17,099 bases of DNA from an uncultured Bacteroidales bacterium (GTDB lineage Bacteria > Bacteroidota > Bacteroidia > Bacteroidales > UBA932). Location of the stretch: assembly GCA_927798505.1 (NCBI GenBank), contig CAKMNE010000012.1:1-17099 (forward strand), read 5' to 3'. Made by a program: the position numbers and the translations under genes. Positions 8,974 through 16,335 of the stretch are shown one piece after another; within the stretch, counting starts at the first letter, position 1, and each line of letters starts with the position of its first letter. The notes under the pieces are model-generated. The model was not told the DNA's origin. It worked only from the letters and a program-made list of their open reading frames with translations, and ran no database searches.

Positions 8974-8996
8974 ACTATTTTGACAATATTTTGATT
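8971..8996. promoter_or_regulatory. Candidate AraC-protein operator in the araC/GH31 divergent gap
   Basis: AATACTATTTT (8971-8981) and ATTTTGATT (8988-8996) repeat the pair seen upstream of susC, here with 6 bases between them instead of 17. The first element overlaps the araC -33 region. From here a protein could also control GH31, whose own promoter is unclear: a TTCG at 8995-8998 with TAATTTTA at 9019-9026 is only a weak match. Confidence 0.4.
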
Positions 8997-9059
8997 CGGG
9001 TTATCCTGTTTTTGAATATAATTTTAACTTTATACCCGTTAAGATTAAAAGACACTGAT

Positions 9060-11891
9060 ATGATAGCCACTCATAAGACCTTTATCCCCCTTCTCCTTCT
9101 TTCAATAGCAGCCTGTTCTCCCGTCAGCTATCATCGCGACGGAGTCACCGTCCGCGCTGAAGACGGCTCGAAGACGGCCGTGAACTTCGCTTCCCCTTCT
9201 CTGGTTCACGTACGCGCGGTGCCTGCGGGGGAGAACTTCTCCCGTCGCAAATCCCTCAGTGTGCTTCCTCAGAAGCCATTCACTGACTGGAGCAGGGAAA
9301 GGCAGGGAGACAGCTTGCTCAGGCTCACAACTTCCGCCTTGCGTCTGGAAATCGACCTGAGGGATGGTCATATAGTCTTCAGAGATGCTCAAGGGCGCAT
9401 TCTGAATGCTGAGAACGAACGCAGTTTCACTCCTTACAGCGCCGGTGGCCAGCAGGCATACAGCGTGCTGCAGACCTTCCGACCGGACCCCGGGGAGAGC
9501 TTCTACGGTCTGGGCCAGCATCAGGCGGACGAATGGGACTACTGTGACCGGGATGAGGAATTATATCAGTACAACACCAAAATCTCAGTTCCTTTCGTTG
9601 TCTCCTCGAAGGGCTACGGCCTGCTCTGGGACAGCTATTCGCTCTGCCGCTGGGGAGATCCGAGGGAATATGCCCAGCTGGGCGAAGTGTTCACACTCTA
9701 TGATTCCGAAGGTGTTGAAGGCGCTTTGAGCGGGCGCTACGAATCGGCGGACGGCACAGTGCTGGAGCGTAGGGAAACAGCCCTTGACCAGGAGTATCTC
9801 ATAGAGCCCGAGCTCAGCCGGGTCAATGGCGCGCCGGACTTCAACTTCGACGGCTCGAAGGTAAGCTTCGACGGCTACCTGGAGGCCCGCGAGAGCGGGG
9901 AACACCGCTTCCTTCTCTATTATGCAGGTTATATGAGGCTATGGCTGGACGGCCGCGAACTGGTTCCGGAAATATGGCGCACCGCCTGGAACCCCAACAG
10001 CTGCAAGTTCAGATGCGAGCTGGAGCAGGGGAGGCGCAGCCATCTGCACATTGAATGGATTCCGGATGGCAATGTCTCATACTGCGGCCTGCGCTGCCTG
10101 AGTCCGCGTCCGGAAGACCGGCGATACGCAATGTCGTGGTGGGGCGAGATGCAGGACCAGATCGATTATTGGTTCATAGCCGCAGATAATGCCGACGGGG
10201 TTGTCAGCGGCTACCGCACTCTTACGGGCAAGGCTCCGATAATGCCAAAGTGGGCAATGGGATACTGGCAGTCCCGTGAGCGCTATACCTCACAGCAGGA
10301 ACTGCTTTCGGTGCTGAATGGCTTCCGCAGCCGCCATATTCCTTTGGACAATATTGTTCAGGACTGGCAGTATTGGGAGGATGATGCCTGGGGCAGTCAC
10401 GAATTTGACCCGCAGCGCTATCCGGACCCGAAAGGAATGGTGGACAGCATACACTCTCTCGGGGCCCGTTTCATGATTTCCGTATGGCCAAAATTCTATG
10501 CCGGGACAGAGCATTTCGACGAGATGGATTCCCGGGGATGGATCTATCAGACTGCCCTCAGGGACAGCGTCGAGGACTGGCTGGGCTACCGTCAATCCTT
10601 TTATGACGCTTATGACAAGGGTGCCCGCGAGCTCTTCTGGAAGCAGATGAAGGAGCACCTTTATGTGCTTGGAGTGGATGCCTGGTGGATGGATGCCAGC
10701 GAACCGAATATCCACGACTGCACGAACATGGCCTATCGCAAGGCCCTCTGCGGCCCTACAGCCCTCGGCCCTTCCGACCGCTATTTCAATGCCTACGCCC
10801 TGATGAACGCCCAGGCTATCTACGAGGGCCAGCGTTCTGAGGATCCTGACACCAGGGTGTTCCTTCTGACGCGCAACGGCTTCGCCGGCCTCCAGCGTTA
10901 TTCCACAGCCTCCTGGAGCGGAGACATAGGCACCCGCTGGGAGGATATGAAAACCCAGATTTCAGCCGGACTGAACTTCTCTCTGAGCGGCATTCCTTAC
11001 TGGACTCAGGACGTTGGCGGCTTCAGCGTCGAGAAACGCTATATGGAGGCCCAGTCCTCAGGCGGTCCGGATCTGGACGAGTGGCGCGAGCTGCAGGCCC
11101 GCTGGCACGAGTGGGGTGCCTACTGCCCGATTTACCGTGCCCACGGCCAATGGCCTTTCCGCGAGCCGTGGAATGTGGCTCCCGAAGGAAGCCCGGCCTA
11201 CGAGGCTATATGCAATTCCATACGCGACCGTTACTCCCTTTTACCTTATATATATACTCTGGCCTCCCGCACCTGGTTCGACGATTACACGATAATGCGT
11301 GCAATGGCCATGGACTTCGGCGACGATCCTGTCTGCCGCAAGCTCTCTGACCAGTATATGTTCGGCGATGCCTTGTTAGTCTGCCCTGTCTATGAATATG
11401 GCTCCCGCAGCCGCAGGCTCTACCTGCCTGCAGGCCGCTGGTATGAGGTTCACGGCGGGGGAGTGTTCGACTCTGAAGGCGCCTGGTTCGATGTTCCCGC
11501 ACCATATGGCTGGTGCCCTGTCTTTGCCAAGGCCGGAGCTGTTGTGCCGCACGGCGAGGCCCTGGAATACAGCTCCCAGCCGTCGGCTGATGCCATTGAG
11601 ATTTATGTATATGCCGGTGCCGACGGCGATTTCACCCTCTACGAGGATGACGGCCTGAGCTACGACTACGAGAAGGGTGCCTGCAGCCGCATAGCCCTGC
11701 ATTGGGACGATGCCGCACGCCGTCTGGAAATTGGCGCACGTGAAGGCGGCTTTGAAGGAATGCCGGAGAGCCGCAGCCTGAGCGTCCGCCTGCACACCCC
11801 TGAGGGAGTCCTGCTCTCAGAGGCTGTCACCTGGAAGGGCGAGGCGGCGAGCATCTCATTCGATGCTCATGGTGAAATTGCCGTCAGATGA
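9060..11891 (+). CDS. GH31 glycosidase lipoprotein with PA14 insert, probable alpha-xylosidase
   Basis: With the ATG at 9060 the product is 943 residues and opens with a clean lipoprotein signal ending SIAAC (Cys19). An in-frame TTG at 8991 would add 23 residues that mask this signal. A GH31 N-terminal beta-sandwich (FYGLGQHQADEWDY near 148-161) is interrupted by a PA14-like module at about 250-345 (FDGYLEARESGEHRF, GYMRLWLDG). The catalytic barrel follows at about 390-740, then C-terminal beta domains. The catalytic nucleophile is Asp545 in WWMDASEP and the acid/base is Asp622 in WSGDIG. The PA14 insert with WWMD[AS]xEP is the arrangement of known alpha-xylosidases of xyloglucan loci (CjXyl31A type), so removal of alpha-1,6-xylose is the best guess; alpha-glucosidase or another GH31 activity is possible. 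The enzyme is membrane-anchored, in the periplasm or at the surface. It is divergent from araC, and its 3' end overlaps the GH2 gene on the other strand. Confidence 0.93.
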   Translation: MIATHKTFIPLLLLSIAACSPVSYHRDGVTVRAEDGSKTAVNFASPSLVHVRAVPAGENFSRRKSLSVLPQKPFTDWSRERQGDSLLRLTTSALRLEIDLRDGHIVFRDAQGRILNAENERSFTPYSAGGQQAYSVLQTFRPDPGESFYGLGQHQADEWDYCDRDEELYQYNTKISVPFVVSSKGYGLLWDSYSLCRWGDPREYAQLGEVFTLYDSEGVEGALSGRYESADGTVLERRETALDQEYLIEPELSRVNGAPDFNFDGSKVSFDGYLEARESGEHRFLLYYAGYMRLWLDGRELVPEIWRTAWNPNSCKFRCELEQGRRSHLHIEWIPDGNVSYCGLRCLSPRPEDRRYAMSWWGEMQDQIDYWFIAADNADGVVSGYRTLTGKAPIMPKWAMGYWQSRERYTSQQELLSVLNGFRSRHIPLDNIVQDWQYWEDDAWGSHEFDPQRYPDPKGMVDSIHSLGARFMISVWPKFYAGTEHFDEMDSRGWIYQTALRDSVEDWLGYRQSFYDAYDKGARELFWKQMKEHLYVLGVDAWWMDASEPNIHDCTNMAYRKALCGPTALGPSDRYFNAYALMNAQAIYEGQRSEDPDTRVFLLTRNGFAGLQRYSTASWSGDIGTRWEDMKTQISAGLNFSLSGIPYWTQDVGGFSVEKRYMEAQSSGGPDLDEWRELQARWHEWGAYCPIYRAHGQWPFREPWNVAPEGSPAYEAICNSIRDRYSLLPYIYTLASRTWFDDYTIMRAMAMDFGDDPVCRKLSDQYMFGDALLVCPVYEYGSRSRRLYLPAGRWYEVHGGGVFDSEGAWFDVPAPYGWCPVFAKAGAVVPHGEALEYSSQPSADAIEIYVYAGADGDFTLYEDDGLSYDYEKGACSRIALHWDDAARRLEIGAREGGFEGMPESRSLSVRLHTPEGVLLSEAVTWKGEAASISFDAHGEIAVR
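11849..11868. other. Hairpin inside the GH31/GH2 convergent overlap
   Basis: GAGCATC (11849-11855) and GATGCTC (11862-11868) form a 7-bp perfect stem around a 6-base loop that contains the GH2 stop codon. No T-tract follows on either strand, so it is not a standard terminator. Confidence 0.35.
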
Positions 11892-14183
11892 TTTGAGCAG
11901 AATCTGAGCCATACCGTTGAACGTCCGGAATCCGAATGACCTTGCCTGAGGATCTTCCGGACGCTCGACTTCCATAAAGTCAGGGTTTCCGTTTCCGAAG
12001 CCGAGAATACGGGCATTGCCTTCAACCTCAATGGTCAGCGGAATGCAAGCCTTCGGCGCGAAGTTTCCCTTGTTGTCATATACGGATACATTGACAACGT
12101 AGATGTCGTCGTATCTGAGGGTTTCTGATTTGACCCGGGATGGCTCTCCGGCAGTGTTGATGCGCTTTTTCATCAGTACCTTGCCGTCCTTGTATCCTAT
12201 GGCCTGGACATAGCCCGGTTTGTACACGGCGTCCCATTCGAGGTGGCCGTTCTTAGGCATTTTCTTCCTTTCAAGCTTCTTCCCGTTCACGACAAGCTGC
12301 ACTTCGTCGCAGTTCGAGTACACTTTGAGCTTGACGGTCTGCCCTTCGTGTCCTTCCAGGTTCCAATGTGGGGAAATGTGCAGAACAGGCTCGTCACCCC
12401 ACCATGACTTGAGATAGTAGGCTTCGTCCTTTGCGAATCCGCAGTAGTCGAGAATGCCGAACTGGCTTCCTGTGGCAGGGTATTCCCTTGGCGTCGGTTC
12501 GCCTCGATAGTCGAAGCCGGTCCAGTAGAAGAGACCGAGCAGCCAAGGCCGCTCGTCGTAGAACTGCCATCCCCGTTCCATAGGGAATCCGACGGATTCA
12601 GGGGAATACTCTCCTCTGATGCCGCAGCCTGTGGTTTCCTCGCTTCCCATTGCTATTCTTTCGGGATAGTTTGCGCGATGCTCGTCAATCGGGTGCTGGC
12701 TAATGTAGTTGTATCCTGCAACATCGACGGTTCGCAGAATGTGTGGGCCGCTGGAAGAGGCGACTCCCATAGGGCGGGTGCTGTCTGCACGGTGTGCATA
12801 TTCCCTCATGCTTGAGGCGATTTCAGTGCCGCGATCTTCCCACTCAACGCCCCATTCTTCATTTCCTATGCCCCAGAGGAAGATGCACGGGTGGTTGCGG
12901 TCCCGTCTGATCATATTCTCCAGCACAGAGAGCTGGTAAGGGTTGATTCCGAGCAGGCGGTTTTCCTCGAATACGAGCATCCCCATTTCGTCACACAGGT
13001 CCAGGAGCTCGGCTGTCATCGGGTTGTGGCTGGCTCTGTAGGCATTGGCCCCCATCCACTTAAGGCGCTCTATGCGGTAGCGCTGGAGTCCGTCCGGAAT
13101 GGCAGAGCCGACTCCGGCGTGGTCCTGGTGGTTGTTGGTGCCCTTGAGCTTGATGTGCTTTCCGTTGAGAAAGAAGCCCTTGTCCTTGTCCAGTACTATC
13201 TCACGGAAACCGGTGCGGGTGGTGAATTGATCTACTTCCTTTCCGTCCAGCAACACTCTTGTGACCACCTTGTATAGATTCGGATTGTCAATATCCCAAA
13301 GTGCCGGGCTGGAGACTTCGCAGACTGCCGCGCTGCTGTGTTTCTCCCTTGCAAGCAGGGCTTTCCCCTCAGCTCCGGCCCGGGCCACAACGTTTCCTGC
13401 GGCATCCAGGATGCTGTGCTCCACGCTGTAAGCCGGGAGCTTGTGGTTGAAGTCGTTGCATACTTCGGTTTCAATAGTCACCCTGGCCTTCGTGTAGTTC
13501 TCGGACAGGGTGCAGTGCACGAAAGTGCCTCCTGTGGTGACGTGCAGGGGATAGGATTTCTCCAGCCACACATGGCGGTAGATTCCGGCGCCTTCATAGA
13601 ACCATCCCTCCTCGAGAGAAGCGTCGCAGCGCACGCAGATGAGATTGGTCTTCTCCGGCTCGTCGCCGAACAGAAGATAGTCGGTGATGTCGTAGTCCTG
13701 GTGTATGTATCCGCTAGGCTCCACGCCTACGAAAAAGCCGTTCACCCAGATTTGCGCGTTGCGGAATATGCCGTCAAACTGTATGCGGAAATGCTTGCCC
13801 TTGTCTTCCTTCGGGAGATTGAAGGTCTTCCTGTACCAGCCCACACTGGTCTGAGGGAATTTCCAGCCGACCTGCTTGTGTCCGTGGCTGTAGCTCGCAT
13901 CCCGGCTGTAGGCAAGGTCCACAACCCAGTCGTGGGGAAGATCCACGGCCTTCCACCGCTCGTCCGGATTGAAGCGTATGGTGTACGGGCCTTCATTGTG
14001 AATGGAATTGGCCTTGGTCAGATAGTTGAAATACTCGGTCCCGCAGCCGAAGTCCTTCGTAGGGTCGGATGCATGACCGTAGGCGAACATCCAGTCCTGG
14101 TCAAAACAGAGTCTTTCTCTCTGTGCCACCCCAGGCAAAGCAGTCAGCAGGGAGCAAAGGAGGACTAATGAAAATCTTCTCAT
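11856..14183 (-). CDS. GH2 family glycoside hydrolase, probable beta-galactosidase (DUF4982-type)
   Basis: This 775-residue secreted enzyme has a signal peptide of about 20 residues (ending LPGVAQ). The GH2 order follows: jelly-roll sugar-binding domain (about 60-210, with VGWYRKTF and WVNGFFVG), immunoglobulin-like domain (about 215-325), and TIM barrel (about 330-590). A DUF4982-like and further beta domains lie at the C-terminus. Catalytic residues are visible: acid/base Glu442 in GIGNEEWG, and nucleophile probably Glu515 in MGSEET. The segment YWTGFDYRGEPTP (553-565), followed by FGILDYCGFAKD, is typical of GH2/DUF4982 beta-galactosidases of Bacteroidota; beta-glucuronidase or another GH2 activity cannot be excluded. 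Next to a GH31 alpha-xylosidase, removal of beta-galactose from side chains is the natural role. It faces the GH31 gene tail to tail with 36 bases of overlap and is divergent from the epimerase gene. No convincing promoter for it was found in the 88-base gap upstream. Confidence 0.92.
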   Translation of the reverse strand: MRRFSLVLLCSLLTALPGVAQRERLCFDQDWMFAYGHASDPTKDFGCGTEYFNYLTKANSIHNEGPYTIRFNPDERWKAVDLPHDWVVDLAYSRDASYSHGHKQVGWKFPQTSVGWYRKTFNLPKEDKGKHFRIQFDGIFRNAQIWVNGFFVGVEPSGYIHQDYDITDYLLFGDEPEKTNLICVRCDASLEEGWFYEGAGIYRHVWLEKSYPLHVTTGGTFVHCTLSENYTKARVTIETEVCNDFNHKLPAYSVEHSILDAAGNVVARAGAEGKALLAREKHSSAAVCEVSSPALWDIDNPNLYKVVTRVLLDGKEVDQFTTRTGFREIVLDKDKGFFLNGKHIKLKGTNNHQDHAGVGSAIPDGLQRYRIERLKWMGANAYRASHNPMTAELLDLCDEMGMLVFEENRLLGINPYQLSVLENMIRRDRNHPCIFLWGIGNEEWGVEWEDRGTEIASSMREYAHRADSTRPMGVASSSGPHILRTVDVAGYNYISQHPIDEHRANYPERIAMGSEETTGCGIRGEYSPESVGFPMERGWQFYDERPWLLGLFYWTGFDYRGEPTPREYPATGSQFGILDYCGFAKDEAYYLKSWWGDEPVLHISPHWNLEGHEGQTVKLKVYSNCDEVQLVVNGKKLERKKMPKNGHLEWDAVYKPGYVQAIGYKDGKVLMKKRINTAGEPSRVKSETLRYDDIYVVNVSVYDNKGNFAPKACIPLTIEVEGNARILGFGNGNPDFMEVERPEDPQARSFGFRTFNGMAQILLKSSDGNFTMSIE

Positions 14184-14219
14184 AGGATTACTGTTTCAGT
14201 GATCAATGAATGTAAATAT

Positions 14220-14250
14220 ATTGAATTGTTTTCATTATTTTCTAATTTTG
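14220..14250 (+). promoter_or_regulatory. Promoter of the cellobiose 2-epimerase-like gene
   Basis: ATTG (14220-14223), 19 bases, then a perfect -7 element TAATTTTG (14243-14250). Transcription would start about 14 bases before the ATG at 14272, which supports that start codon over the one at 14206. Confidence 0.65.
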
Positions 14251-14271
14251 CTGAAAATTAATTCAGTTGCT

Positions 14272-15435
14272 ATGACAGCATCATCTATTCTTACCGACAA
14301 CATCCTTCCTTTTTGGATGAACCGCGTACAGAACCCTGCAGGAGGCTTTTACGGACGCATTGACGGAAATGGCAAACTTCATCCCGAAGCACCCCGGGGA
14401 GGCATATTGAATGCCAGGATACTGTGGACCTTCTCGGCAGCGTACCGGGTTCTTGGAAATCCGGAATACCTTCAGACGGCACTCAGGGCCCGCGACCAGA
14501 TTCTCGGTCCGTTCTGGGACTCTGACTTCGGAGGTACCTATTGGAGCCTTGACTGCGAAGGCCGGCCGCTCGAGACGAAGAAGCAGATTTATTCCATAGC
14601 TTTCGCGATCTATGGCCTGAGTGAACTGTATCGCGCGAGCGGAGATGAGCTTGCGCTGCAGAAGGCTGTGGAGCTATACCAAGTGATAGAGGAGCACAGC
14701 CTGGATCCGGTATGCGGCGGTTACTTTGAGGCCTTCAGGCGCGATTGGTCTCCAATCGAGGATATGCGCCTCAGCGACAAGGACCAGAATGATGCAAAGA
14801 CTATGAACACCCATCTTCATATACTCGAGGGCTATGCTTCGCTTTACCGGGTATGGAAGGACAAGGGGCTGGAGAGCAGCCTTCGCAAGCTTATTGAGAT
14901 ATTCCTGGACAGGATTATTCTCCCCAACGGCCATCTTGCGCTGTTTTTTGATGCCGATTGGAACTGCACTTCGCACGTGGTTTCATATGGGCACGATATA
15001 GAATGTTCCTGGCTTCTTGCCGAGGCTGCGGAAGTGCTTGGCGACGATGCCTTGACCGAGAAGGTGAACGAAGTCTGCTCGCGTATGGCAGAGGCTGCCG
15101 TGCAGGGTTGGACTCCGCTCGGAGGCATGGCCTATGAGAAGGACCTCAAAGACGGCAAGGTGGACGCGGACCGTCACTGGTGGGTGCAGGCTGAAAACGT
15201 TGTCGGCTGCGTGTGGCAATGGAAGCGCAGCGGCAAGACCAAGTGGCTGGACTGCGCGAGGACCCAGCTGCGCTACATAGAGGACAATCTTCTTGCCCCT
15301 GACGGTGAATGGTACTGGTCGCGCCGCTCTGACGGTTCAGTCAACACAGAAGACGACCGTGCAGGCTTCTGGAAGTGCCCGTATCACAACGGCCGTATGT
15401 GTCTGGAGCTGCTGGACAAGTATCCGGAGTTGTAG
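14272..15435 (+). CDS. Cellobiose 2-epimerase-like protein (AGE superfamily)
   Basis: This 387-residue protein has no signal peptide, so it is cytoplasmic, and has the (alpha/alpha)6-barrel sequence pattern of the N-acylglucosamine 2-epimerase superfamily. Residues characteristic of cellobiose 2-epimerases are present: Arg49 (LNARILW), His181/His183 (NTHLHILEGY), His241 and Glu244 (GHDIECSWL), the RHWWVQAE block (301-308) and His372 (CPYHNGR). Length matches the family. The reaction epimerises the reducing-end glucose of a beta-1,4-disaccharide to mannose, or the reverse for mannobiose, commonly feeding a GH130 phosphorylase. The ATG at 14272 is chosen over an in-frame ATG at 14206: the consensus promoter at 14220-14250 lies between the two, and the extra residues look like translated AT-rich DNA. 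It is divergent from GH2 and is the last gene of the PUL part of the window. Cellobiose against mannobiose preference cannot be read here. Confidence 0.92.
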   Translation: MTASSILTDNILPFWMNRVQNPAGGFYGRIDGNGKLHPEAPRGGILNARILWTFSAAYRVLGNPEYLQTALRARDQILGPFWDSDFGGTYWSLDCEGRPLETKKQIYSIAFAIYGLSELYRASGDELALQKAVELYQVIEEHSLDPVCGGYFEAFRRDWSPIEDMRLSDKDQNDAKTMNTHLHILEGYASLYRVWKDKGLESSLRKLIEIFLDRIILPNGHLALFFDADWNCTSHVVSYGHDIECSWLLAEAAEVLGDDALTEKVNEVCSRMAEAAVQGWTPLGGMAYEKDLKDGKVDADRHWWVQAENVVGCVWQWKRSGKTKWLDCARTQLRYIEDNLLAPDGEWYWSRRSDGSVNTEDDRAGFWKCPYHNGRMCLELLDKYPEL

Positions 15436-15518
15436 TTTTTTGTCGCTTGTCCACTATTATTTAATAAAATATACTGATTATTAACCACTTGCGCTTTTAT
15501 CTTGTCCACATCGAGATG
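15436..15518. other. Gap between epimerase stop and LiaF-like promoter
   Basis: This AT-rich gap holds no gene. CTTGTCCAC occurs at 15446-15454 and again at 15501-15509. The first copy can pair over 8 bases with TGGACAAG (15413-15420) in the end of the epimerase gene, giving a long-loop hairpin that might weakly terminate transcription. Confidence 0.4.
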
Positions 15519-15549
15519 ATTGCGGACTGGATATGTCTTTGTACCTTTG
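15519..15549 (+). promoter_or_regulatory. Promoter of the LiaF-like/DUF4097 operon
   Basis: ATTG (15519-15522), 19 bases, then a perfect -7 element TACCTTTG (15542-15549). The expected start near 15556 gives a leader of about 76 bases that contains the two short coupled frames. Confidence 0.7.
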
Positions 15550-15554
15550 CATTG

Positions 15555-15604
15555 TTGAACTATGAATTACGGTTACCAAATGGTTTCAGTACTTGAACTA
15601 TGAA
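15555..15604 (+). repeat. 12-bp direct repeat TTGAACTATGAA in the LiaF-like leader
   Basis: Exact copies lie at 15555-15566 and 15593-15604, 38 bases apart start to start. The first covers the expected transcription start and the ATG of the first short frame; the second covers the stop-start junction between the two short frames. Confidence 0.75.
15562..15603 (+). CDS. Possible 13-residue leader peptide upstream of the LiaF-like gene
   Basis: The ATG at 15562 opens a frame for MNYGYQMVSVLEL and ends in TGA at 15601-15603. The start falls about 6 bases after the expected transcription start of the 15519-15549 promoter, so the message would be almost leaderless. Its stop overlaps the ATG of a second short frame in an ATGA junction. 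There is no homology evidence; it may be untranslated leader. Confidence 0.3.
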   Translation: MNYGYQMVSVLEL

Positions 15605-15635
15605 AAGCTTCATAATTATTGTTAAAGAAAAATGA
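15600..15635 (+). CDS. Possible 11-residue coupling peptide ending on the LiaF-like start codon
   Basis: The ATG at 15600 overlaps the previous short frame's stop and encodes MKSFIIIVKEK. It ends in TGA at 15633-15635, which overlaps the start codon of the LiaF-like gene (ATG 15632) as another ATGA. Such overlaps are usual for translational coupling by stop-start re-initiation. The frame is very short and could be chance. Confidence 0.28.
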   Translation: MKSFIIIVKEK

Positions 15636-16333
15636 AAAAGGCTATCAAAATTTTGGTTGGAATCGGCCTTGTGCTGGCCGGACTTACTTGGATTCTCAGT
15701 GTTTTGGGAATCGTTACTGTGAATTTCTTCTTCCCCGGATGGTGGACTCTGTTCATTATCATTCCTTGTTTTCTGAATCTTTTTACGGACCATGACCGTA
15801 CAGGCTCGGTTTTCGGAATCCTGTTGGGCGTTGTGATGCTGCTCTGCGCCCAAGACATACTGCTTTGGGGCGATTTCTGGAAGTTCGCTCTTGCGGGACT
15901 GCTTATCCTTATAGGTCTTAAGTTCATTTTCGGACAGTCCTGGGTTTTCGGTGTCGACGGTGCTCCCGAAGCCAAGAGGGAAGTGAAGAACATCAATCGT
16001 GACGGCAAGAACGTCCGTATGTACGAAGTTCAGTTCGGAAAAGAGTTCCTCAGCTTTGATGATGAGATGTTCGAGGGCGTGGATGTGAAGGCGGGCTTCG
16101 GTGCCGTACGTCTGGATTTGCGAAAGGCTCATATTCAGCCTGATGCCCTGATTCGTCTTGACTGCAGCTTCTGTGGAGTGGAAATTCTGCTTCCTGAAGG
16201 GATAGTTGTGAAGAACGCTACCGAGGCGGCTTTCGGAGGCATTTCTGACAACAGGGCAAATAAGCCGGTTACAGGTGAAGTTACATTGTATATCTCCGGT
16301 TCCATCAGTTTTGGCGGAGTTGAAATCAAATAG
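15632..16333 (+). CDS. LiaF-like membrane protein
   Basis: This 233-residue inner-membrane protein has four predicted membrane segments in its first half (about 5-25, 33-51, 60-78 and 83-103). A linker with charged residues (about 112-130) leads to a soluble beta-rich C-terminal domain at about 130-233, with repeating FGxxxLDL and FCGVEILLPEG patterns ending SISFGGVEIK. This matches the LiaF-like group of envelope-stress proteins (LiaF transmembrane region plus C-terminal cell-wall-active antibiotic response domain). In Firmicutes LiaF restrains the LiaRS two-component system; no LiaR or LiaS is in this window, so the role in this organism is open. It has its own consensus promoter and is followed two bases later by a DUF4097-type lipoprotein, forming an operon separate from the PUL. 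Confidence 0.8.
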   Translation: MKKAIKILVGIGLVLAGLTWILSVLGIVTVNFFFPGWWTLFIIIPCFLNLFTDHDRTGSVFGILLGVVMLLCAQDILLWGDFWKFALAGLLILIGLKFIFGQSWVFGVDGAPEAKREVKNINRDGKNVRMYEVQFGKEFLSFDDEMFEGVDVKAGFGAVRLDLRKAHIQPDALIRLDCSFCGVEILLPEGIVVKNATEAAFGGISDNRANKPVTGEVTLYISGSISFGGVEIK

Positions 16334-16335
16334 CT

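Noticed and set aside
8991..9059. TTG start 69 bases upstream for GH31
   Set aside because: It would bury the lipoprotein signal that begins at the ATG at 9060 and overlaps the candidate operator region.
13338..14168. 276-codon plus-strand frame opposite the GH2 gene
   Set aside because: It lies wholly within the sequence for the GH2 sugar-binding domains, and its product resembles no family.
14206..14271. 22-residue N-terminal extension of the epimerase
   Set aside because: It would start upstream of the consensus promoter, and the residues look like translated AT-rich intergenic DNA. The family normally begins near the ATG at 14272.
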